A program made the position numbers and the translations under genes. A model generated the notes under the pieces. The model saw only the letters and a list, made by a program, of their open reading frames with translations, ran no database searches and was not told where the DNA came from. 7,709 nucleotides of DNA. Source: Desulfobacterales bacterium. GTDB lineage: Bacteria > Desulfobacterota > DSM-4660 > Desulfatiglandales > Desulfatiglandaceae. Of the stretch, positions 1 through 4,319 are shown piece after piece; position 1 is the stretch's first letter, and every line of letters begins with the position of its first letter. The stretch covers positions 1 through 7,709 of the forward strand of contig JAIOSR010000434.1 in the NCBI GenBank assembly GCA_021107495.1, written 5' to 3'.

Positions 1-221
1 CCTTTGCCACATCAGGAGATCCCACGGGTGGCAAGGAAACCACCATGATGTCCATTATCCAGGCCCTTTTGATTTACGGAATGGTAATTGTGGGTGATCC
101 CATGTCCGCTACCGGACATTATGGGGTAGCCTGCGCCGGTACCCCAGACAGCAATACTGAAGAAAATGCCATGAAACTCGGCCAAAGGGTGGCCGAAACA
201 GCAAAAAAACTGAGGGACTAA
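1..221 (+). CDS. Flavodoxin-fold NAD(P)H-dependent oxidoreductase (WrbA-like), C-terminal part
   Basis: The reading frame is open from the left edge to a TAA at 219-221 and gives the last 72 residues of a protein whose start lies outside the window. The visible part contains TSGDPTGGKETTMMSI, then LLIYGMVIVGDP, then a GHYG loop, and ends in GQRVAETAKKL. This order matches the C-terminal half of the WrbA/flavodoxin-like family, where the TSTGSQHGGQETT-type loop contacts FMN and the final helix has the GxRVAExAKKL pattern. Members are cytosolic FMN proteins that reduce quinones or other acceptors with NAD(P)H; the substrate here cannot be told. It lies 17 nt before larB on the same strand, so the two are probably co-transcribed. 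The wrbA name is not assigned because the FMN phosphate-binding N-terminus is missing from view and several flavodoxin subfamilies share this tail. Confidence 0.8.
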   Translation, partial: FATSGDPTGGKETTMMSIIQALLIYGMVIVGDPMSATGHYGVACAGTPDSNTEENAMKLGQRVAETAKKLRD

Positions 222-238
222 GGAGAGGTTATCAGAAA

Positions 239-988
239 TTGGACCAAGATATTCTGAAAGATCTTCTGGATCGCGTGAGCCAGGGAAAGACAACCGTTGA
301 AGATGCCTTTGAAAGACTCAAAGCGCTACCTTTTGAGGATATCGGTTTTGCCTGTATCGATCACCACCGAAGCCTGAGAAGAGGTGTTTCAGAGGTCATA
401 TTCGGTGAACGCAAAGAACTGACGGATATTATAACTATCATGGAACGAATGATAGGTCAGGAAGAAGACATTCTCGTGACACGTCTTGCCACAGACAAGG
501 CAGAAAAAATCTTAGACCGGTTCCCGGAATGTACATTTCACAAGAGGGCACGGGCCCTGACACTGATCAGGAGTCCTAAGAAAATTTCGGGAAGGGGCAA
601 AATCCTCGTAATGAGTGCCGGGACATCCGACATCCCGGTGGCGGAGGAAGCCGCTATAACAGCCCGTTTCATGGGAAATGAGGTGGATACCGTATATGAT
701 GTCGGGATAGCAGGCCTTCACCGGATACTTGACAAAAGAGAAAGGATTATAAAGGCTTCCGTGATCGTGGTGGTGGCCGGCATGGAAGGAGCGCTTCCGA
801 GTGTTGTGGGCGGCCTTGTCGACAGACCGGTGATCGCGGTCCCGACCAGTGTGGGCTATGGTGCCAGTTTCGAAGGTATCGCAGCCCTTTTGGGCATGCT
901 CAATTCATGTGCGTCGGGCGTGACCGTGGTAAATATAGATAACGGTTTTGGAGCAGGTTATGCTGCAAGTGTGATCAACAGGGAATAG
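239..988 (+). CDS. larB: LarB: nickel-pincer cofactor biosynthesis, pyridinium-3,5-biscarboxylic acid mononucleotide synthase
   Basis: A 249-residue protein of normal LarB length. LarB carboxylates the pyridinium ring of nicotinic acid adenine dinucleotide and releases AMP, the first step to the nickel-pincer nucleotide used by LarA-type racemases and epimerases; it is cytosolic. The N-terminal domain has the family signature GVSEVIFGE at about residues 49-57. The PurE-like C-terminal domain has VMSAGTSDIPVAEEA (about 124-138), VVVAGMEGALPSVVGGL (about 177-193), VAVPTSVGYG-type residues around 199-208, and NSCASG with Cys224, which corresponds to the cysteine that binds the substrate covalently in characterised LarB. 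The start is a TTG at 239. It is preferred because AGGAGAGG at 221-228 is a strong Shine-Dalgarno about 10 nt upstream and overlaps the stop of the preceding gene; no other in-frame start is near. No larA, larC or larE gene lies in this window. Confidence 0.95.
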   Translation: MDQDILKDLLDRVSQGKTTVEDAFERLKALPFEDIGFACIDHHRSLRRGVSEVIFGERKELTDIITIMERMIGQEEDILVTRLATDKAEKILDRFPECTFHKRARALTLIRSPKKISGRGKILVMSAGTSDIPVAEEAAITARFMGNEVDTVYDVGIAGLHRILDKRERIIKASVIVVVAGMEGALPSVVGGLVDRPVIAVPTSVGYGASFEGIAALLGMLNSCASGVTVVNIDNGFGAGYAASVINRE

Positions 989-1032
989 AATATCTGTAAT
1001 ATTTTAGCCTTTTGAAAAATCCGGGAATTATG

Positions 1033-1074
1033 AGACTTAATAACAGGAGAAACACCTCGCTCCTGTAATAGTCT
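1033..1074. terminator. Two-tier hairpin between convergent larB and radical SAM gene (possible bidirectional terminator)
   Basis: ACAGGAG (1043-1049) pairs perfectly with CTCCTGT (1060-1066) around a 10-nt loop. Outside it, AGACT (1033-1037) pairs with AGTCT (1070-1074), with a small internal loop between the two stems. It sits between the larB stop (988) and the convergent radical SAM gene stop (1087), where a shared terminator is expected. Neither strand has a clear U-tract after the stem, so intrinsic termination is not certain. It could instead be a processing or 3'-end-protecting hairpin. Confidence 0.45.
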
Positions 1075-1086
1075 AAAGTATTACGA

Positions 1087-2439
1087 TCACCTGTATTTCT
1101 GGCGGATTTCCAGAGCGCGTTTTTTTATTCGGGGGAGTTCTTTTATTCGGGAATCGTCCCAGCAGGGGAGCAGGGTGTTGTTGTGGAACAGGGGCTCTTC
1201 GGCGAGATCATATTGGGAATGATTTACCGCCTGTTCCCACATGGGCGTATGGGGTATGGGAGAATAATCGGATAGATAGGGCGTGGCCCCTGCTCTCCCA
1301 ACAAAATCGATCGACTCAAATACCGAATCCACGGATTGTCCGGGCAAACCCATCAGGACATATGCTCCGATTTGGTTTTTGGCAAAACCGGCCTTGAGAA
1401 GGCTGTCTACGGCCCGCTCAAAATCACCTTCCGTTACCTTGTTATCCAGGTCACGGTGAAGGGAAAAATCCGAGGTCTCCAGTCCAAGACGTATGGTTCG
1501 AAAACCGGTTTGGTGCATAAGTGAGGCAATGTCCGGGGTAATCTCTTTGATGTGCAGGGCATTTGGGGTGTGAAATCTCAGGTCAAGCTCAAGCCTTGCA
1601 AGCTCTTCAAGGAGCGGGGCCAGGTGTGTATCGAATGACACCAGGAGCGCATCATCGTAAAAAGCAAAGTCGCGGACATCAAAATTCCTGTGCCAGTGCA
1701 GGATCTCTTCTAATACCTCACCCGGGTCCCTGCGTATCAGGTCAGGGTTTAAAAAATGGCTGGCACAATACCTGCATCGGTAGGGGCAACCCGTAGAGGT
1801 AAGAATGCAGATATATTCAATCCGACTCAAGAGGTCAAAAGCAGGTTTGGGTGTGCGGTCCGGATCGGGAGAAGGCCCTGGTGCGGAGATACCGTATCCA
1901 TCCAGGAGTTCCAAAATTGAGTCGAGGTTATGATTGTTTGCCACGAGGTCTGCCCCTGAGTTCAGGACGGCATGGTTGTGGCACAGCCCGGCATAAATCC
2001 CCCCAAGGATGACAGGGACATTGGGATGAAGTTTTTTGCTCAGGCCTATGACTTCTTTGACACCCGGGTACCAGTAGGTCATGAGAGAGGTTACAAGAAT
2101 TGCCTTCGGGTTTCGAATCTTTGATAATTCTTCTTGAAATAGGTCGAGGGAAATACCATAGCGGCTGTATGGCCTTTTGATATTTTTTAAAGGGAGCGGT
2201 CTGGGCACCTCCCTGCGCCAGTATTTTCCGGTCCCGTATGAACGTCTTTTGGGCTTTTTAGCGGACGTATCCGCGGTCATACCCGGGTGGTGTACGTCTA
2301 AGCAGTCGATGAGGCGGATCTTGAAGCCACAGCGTCTGAGGTATCCTGCAATATAGAGGAGACCCAAAGGTTTTGACCAGAGATCATAGGCCGCAAAATC
2401 GTAAATCCAGGGATTTATGAGGATGAGTGAGGGTGGCAT
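1087..2439 (-). CDS. Radical SAM protein with N-terminal B12-binding-like domain
   Basis: A 450-residue protein. The first ~170 residues look like the Rossmann-type B12-binding domain of the B12-binding/radical SAM superfamily: a strand LILINPW, then PLGLLYIAGYLRRCGFKIRLIDCLD (22-48), and VPVILGGIYA (141-150). The radical SAM domain follows, with the cluster motif at Cys218, Cys222 and Cys225 (CPYRCRYC), which would bind the 4Fe-4S cluster that cleaves S-adenosylmethionine. Further family elements are FAFYDDALL (258-266), TIRLGLETSD (315-324) and VLMGLPGQS (361-369). A DxHxxG string at 48-53 (DVHHPG) resembles the cobalamin histidine motif. It follows the second strand rather than the first, so it is probably accidental. 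Substrate is unknown; relatives methylate or rearrange diverse compounds. The ATG at 2439 lacks a strong Shine-Dalgarno. The gene converges with larB and stands alone on its strand. Confidence 0.9.
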   Translation of the reverse strand: MPPSLILINPWIYDFAAYDLWSKPLGLLYIAGYLRRCGFKIRLIDCLDVHHPGMTADTSAKKPKRRSYGTGKYWRREVPRPLPLKNIKRPYSRYGISLDLFQEELSKIRNPKAILVTSLMTYWYPGVKEVIGLSKKLHPNVPVILGGIYAGLCHNHAVLNSGADLVANNHNLDSILELLDGYGISAPGPSPDPDRTPKPAFDLLSRIEYICILTSTGCPYRCRYCASHFLNPDLIRRDPGEVLEEILHWHRNFDVRDFAFYDDALLVSFDTHLAPLLEELARLELDLRFHTPNALHIKEITPDIASLMHQTGFRTIRLGLETSDFSLHRDLDNKVTEGDFERAVDSLLKAGFAKNQIGAYVLMGLPGQSVDSVFESIDFVGRAGATPYLSDYSPIPHTPMWEQAVNHSQYDLAEEPLFHNNTLLPCWDDSRIKELPRIKKRALEIRQKYR

Positions 2440-2506
2440 TGGTGTTGTCTTGTAAGGTAATTTGTGAATTTAATGAATCTGTTCTGTAAACCCGCGAAGA
2501 TCCTGT

Positions 2507-2643
2507 GTTTGTAAAAAGGCGCAGGGCGCAAGGCAAAAGGCGCAGGGAATGGATACTGTGCGCGGGTTGTCTTTCTCTTGAGCCATGAGCCTTATGCCTT
2601 TGGCCATTTAAGTACCTCCCTGGCTTTGAGTTTGTAAAAAAGG
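2507..2643. repeat. Degenerate heptanucleotide arrays in opposite orientation, bounded by a 13-nt direct repeat
   Basis: On the + strand 2518-2547 reads as heptads GGCGCAG, GGCGCAA, GGCAAAA, GGCGCAG, GG; within it the 13-mer AAAAGGCGCAGGG occurs exactly twice (2514-2526 and 2535-2547). From 2580 to 2607 a second array reads GAGCCAT, GAGCCTT, ATGCCTT, TGGCCAT; on the other strand its units are AAGGCTC-like, so the two arrays are in inverted sense. GTTTGTAAAAAGG at 2507-2519 recurs with one extra A at 2630-2643. The rest of the gap 2440-2683 shows no gene. The - strand open frame across it is a by-product of the repeats. Function is unknown; it resembles the short tandem heptamer repeats seen in some other bacterial groups. 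Confidence 0.6.
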
Positions 2644-2683
2644 ACCATTTCTTGGCGGCCACTAATTTTGGGGTATAAACACG

Positions 2684-3133
2684 ATGAGAGCCGTGGTTCA
2701 AAGGGTAAAAGAGTCTAAAGTGGAAGTCAAGGAAAGGATCGTGGGGTCAATCGGCCCTGGACTGCTGATCCTTCTGGGTGTGGGAGAAGATGATTCCGAA
2801 AAGGACTGTGACTATCTGGCAAATAAAATAGCCAATCTCAGAATTTTTCCCGACAGAGCCGATCTCATGAACCTCTCTTTAATAGATATTTCCGGCTCCG
2901 CCTTAGTGGTTTCCCAGTTTACCCTCTTGGGTGACTGCAGAAAGGGCCGCAGGCCCTCCTTTGTAAAGGCCGCCCGGCCCGAAAAGGCGAACGAGCTTTA
3001 TGAGCATTTTATCGGGATCTTGAAAGAAAAGGGGATTCACGTGGAAACCGGTCAGTTTCAGAAGATGATGGATGTTTATTTAGTGAACGACGGTCCTGTC
3101 ACGTTGATACTGGATAGTGAGAAAAATTTTTAG
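2684..3133 (+). CDS. dtd: D-aminoacyl-tRNA deacylase (DTD)
   Basis: A 149-residue cytosolic protein of normal DTD length. It hydrolyses D-amino acids (and glycine mischarged on tRNA-Ala) from tRNA and so protects translation. It starts MRAVVQRVKESKVEV, has the family GxGLLILLGVGEDD segment (25-37), NLRIFPD (51-57) and MNLSL (62-66). The active-site segment SQFTL is at 77-81 and RRPSF at 89-93. The C-terminal NDGPVT motif (135-140) contains the Gly137-Pro138 cis-proline pair that rejects L-amino acids; the enzyme works as a dimer with the site at the interface. The residues usually written FGAxM before this motif are FQKMM here (125-129), a deviation from the consensus. The ATG at 2684 has only a weak GGGGT ribosome site (2670-2674). 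The 3' end overlaps the convergent small ORF by four bases. Confidence 0.97.
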   Translation: MRAVVQRVKESKVEVKERIVGSIGPGLLILLGVGEDDSEKDCDYLANKIANLRIFPDRADLMNLSLIDISGSALVVSQFTLLGDCRKGRRPSFVKAARPEKANELYEHFIGILKEKGIHVETGQFQKMMDVYLVNDGPVTLILDSEKNF

Positions 3134-3276
3134 TCCATTTTCAGCTCTTTTTCAAGGTCTCTGATTCGCTTTTCGACCTCTTTTTGCTCTTTTTCATCTC
3201 CAATGCCATTTTTGAGCCGTACCTGCAGGCCTAAAAGCTCCATGGACTTGCGATGATCTTGGCAATTGACTTTCAT
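3130..3276 (-). CDS. Small coiled-coil protein of unknown function (48 aa)
   Basis: A short frame on the - strand encodes 48 residues. It runs from MKVNCQDHRK through SMELLGLQVRLKNG and ends in a charged helix with KEQKEVEKRIRDLEKELKMD. Support for it being real: an AAGGA Shine-Dalgarno 9 nt before the ATG; clean gene packing against the dtd stop (four-base tail-to-tail overlap); and a protein-like composition with a heptad pattern (about residues 27-47) suggesting a short coiled coil. I do not recognise a named family. Cys5 and His8 form a short CxxH that could bind metal, but one pair alone is not evidence. No signal peptide or membrane segment is seen. Its upstream side faces the YdcF leader region, so it may share that divergent intergenic region. 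A chance ORF remains possible because of its length. Confidence 0.62.
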   Translation of the reverse strand: MKVNCQDHRKSMELLGLQVRLKNGIGDEKEQKEVEKRIRDLEKELKMD

Positions 3277-3294
3277 GTCTATTCGTCCTTAAAT
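3266..3294 (+). promoter_or_regulatory. Candidate sigma-70 promoter upstream of the YdcF-family gene
   Basis: TTGACT (3266-3271) is followed after 17 nt by TTAAAT (3289-3294), a fair match to the -35/-10 consensus with ideal spacing. It would start a transcript near 3301, directly at the shared leader element and about 180 nt before the YdcF-family start. It overlaps the 5' end of the small ORF on the other strand, so divergent transcription would interfere. The call rests on motif resemblance only. Confidence 0.35.
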
Positions 3295-3300
3295 AGGGCA

Positions 3301-3327
3301 GTCTTTCTAATTGGTCTTTAGCTCAAT
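3301..3327 (+). promoter_or_regulatory. Shared 27-nt leader/operator element, copy 1 (upstream of YdcF-family gene)
   Basis: Reading on the + strand: GTCTTTC, one base, AATTGG, one base, CTTTAGCTCAAT. The same pieces in the same order occur on the - strand at 6707-6680 upstream of the cyclase gene: 25 matching positions, two mismatches and one single-base gap. Here the element ends about 156 nt before the YdcF-family start and begins just after a candidate -10 box. The partly self-complementary core AATTGG/GCTCAAT could form a weak stem with a UUUA loop. The remaining intergenic sequence to 3483 has no convincing gene. Confidence 0.5.
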
Positions 3328-3400
3328 CAGGTAATATGAAAAATAAATGTCAAATTTTATATATACCGGAACAAAAGCGCCTTTCCATTACAAAAGCTAA

Positions 3401-3414
3401 TGCCCTGCAGGGCA
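3401..3414. repeat. Perfect 14-bp palindrome, possible operator
   Basis: TGCCCTGCAGGGCA is a perfect 14-bp palindrome, GC-rich in an AT-rich intergenic stretch, 69 bp before the YdcF-family start. It could be a binding site for a dimeric regulator. No second copy was noticed in the window, so a role is only a guess. Confidence 0.3.
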
Positions 3415-3483
3415 AAGTCAAACTAAATAATTGATGTTTTCTTTTATTTTTACTGAGGCGGAAACCGGGAAAAGAGGTGCGCG

Positions 3484-4305
3484 ATGAACGCATCAATGTC
3501 GGGTTTTAACATGGGCTCCGAAAAGAAACCGCATAATGTAGATCTTTCGAAATGGTTAGGGGGAAAGGCCCCCGTGGAAGAAGAGCGGGATAACAGTGAC
3601 GAAGAAGCGGGGCGCACGGAATACCATCTGGACAACAGGCCGATCGAACCGGAAAAGACGAGGTTCACAGGGCCGAACCTTTTTAAATGGGCAATTTTTC
3701 TCGTCCTGATCATCTATACCCTTATTTCTTATTTCCATGCCCCGATTCTGAAAAGTGCCGGAAGCTACCTGGTTGTAAAGCATTCACTGAAGAAGGCGGA
3801 TGTTATAGTGTGCCTGATGGGAGGTCCAGTTGAAAGGGGACTTGAGGCTGCAGACCTTTACAAGATGGGTCTGGCCCCGTACATTTTTTTATGCAGGGAG
3901 AAACCTCCGGACGGTATCGAAACTCTGAACGAGAGAGGGGTCAGTTTTCCCGAGGCAAGGGCCCTTTTGATCATGATGCTTGAGAAACTGGGTGTTCCCG
4001 GGTCCGCCTGTCTTACAAGTGATAATTTTGCAGACAGTACAATGGGAGAGGCCAAGGTGATCGGAGATTTTGTCCGGGAGAAGGGTTTTCGTTCCCTTAT
4101 CATAGTTACATCGCCGACCCACACCAGACGGGCATGGTTGACTTTTGAAAATGTGTTTGAGAAAAATGATATAGAAATAATGATGGCGCCTTCCCGGCAT
4201 ACGAAATTCAAACCGGATGACTGGTGGAAAACGCGGAGGTACGCAAAGGATGTAATCGTTGAGTATCAGAAGTTGATATACTATACTTTTAAGTATTTCT
4301 GGTGA
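3484..4305 (+). CDS. YdcF/SanA/ElyC-family (DUF218) single-span membrane protein
   Basis: A 273-residue protein. Residues 1-65 form a polar, acidic extension (EEERDNSDEEAGRTE around 32-46) with no recognisable domain. One hydrophobic segment at about 67-84 (LFKWAIFLVLIIYTLISY) should be a membrane anchor, followed by a DUF218 domain at about 104-262. Family hallmarks are ADVIVCLMGG (105-114), ERGLEAADLYKMG (117-129), an SxxT-like segment DNFADSTMGEAK (180-191), VTSPTHTRRA (208-217) and the late DDWW (245-248). Characterised relatives (SanA, ElyC) affect envelope integrity or peptidoglycan precursor use, but the chemistry of the family is poorly known, so no reaction is assigned. The ATG at 3484 follows GAGGT at 3474-3478; ATGs at 3496 and 3511 are alternatives. 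The gene is convergent with the cyclase gene, 14 bp apart with no obvious terminator between them. Confidence 0.9.
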   Translation: MNASMSGFNMGSEKKPHNVDLSKWLGGKAPVEEERDNSDEEAGRTEYHLDNRPIEPEKTRFTGPNLFKWAIFLVLIIYTLISYFHAPILKSAGSYLVVKHSLKKADVIVCLMGGPVERGLEAADLYKMGLAPYIFLCREKPPDGIETLNERGVSFPEARALLIMMLEKLGVPGSACLTSDNFADSTMGEAKVIGDFVREKGFRSLIIVTSPTHTRRAWLTFENVFEKNDIEIMMAPSRHTKFKPDDWWKTRRYAKDVIVEYQKLIYYTFKYFW

Positions 4306-4319
4306 TACGGAAACAGGTA

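Noticed and set aside
1230..1262. DxHxxG-type cobalamin ligand motif considered for the radical SAM protein (residues 48-53, DVHHPG, which lie near 2280-2298)
   Set aside because: In canonical B12 domains this motif follows the first strand; here it follows the second, so cobalamin histidine ligation is not supported.
1563..1796. Open frame on the + strand inside the radical SAM gene
   Set aside because: Antisense shadow of a gene with a clear CxxxCxxC motif; the peptide has no family features.
2384..2701. A 105-codon open frame on the - strand across the radical SAM/dtd gap
   Set aside because: It overlaps the 5' end of the radical SAM gene and the start of dtd, and its middle is a translation of the heptad repeats (LRLLPCALRL-type peptide). 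There is no domain or good ribosome site.
3336..3434. A 32-residue + strand ORF just after shared element copy 1, possible leader peptide of the YdcF-family gene
   Set aside because: The nearest AGGT is only about 3 nt from the ATG, the composition is not distinctive, and nothing equivalent follows element copy 2.
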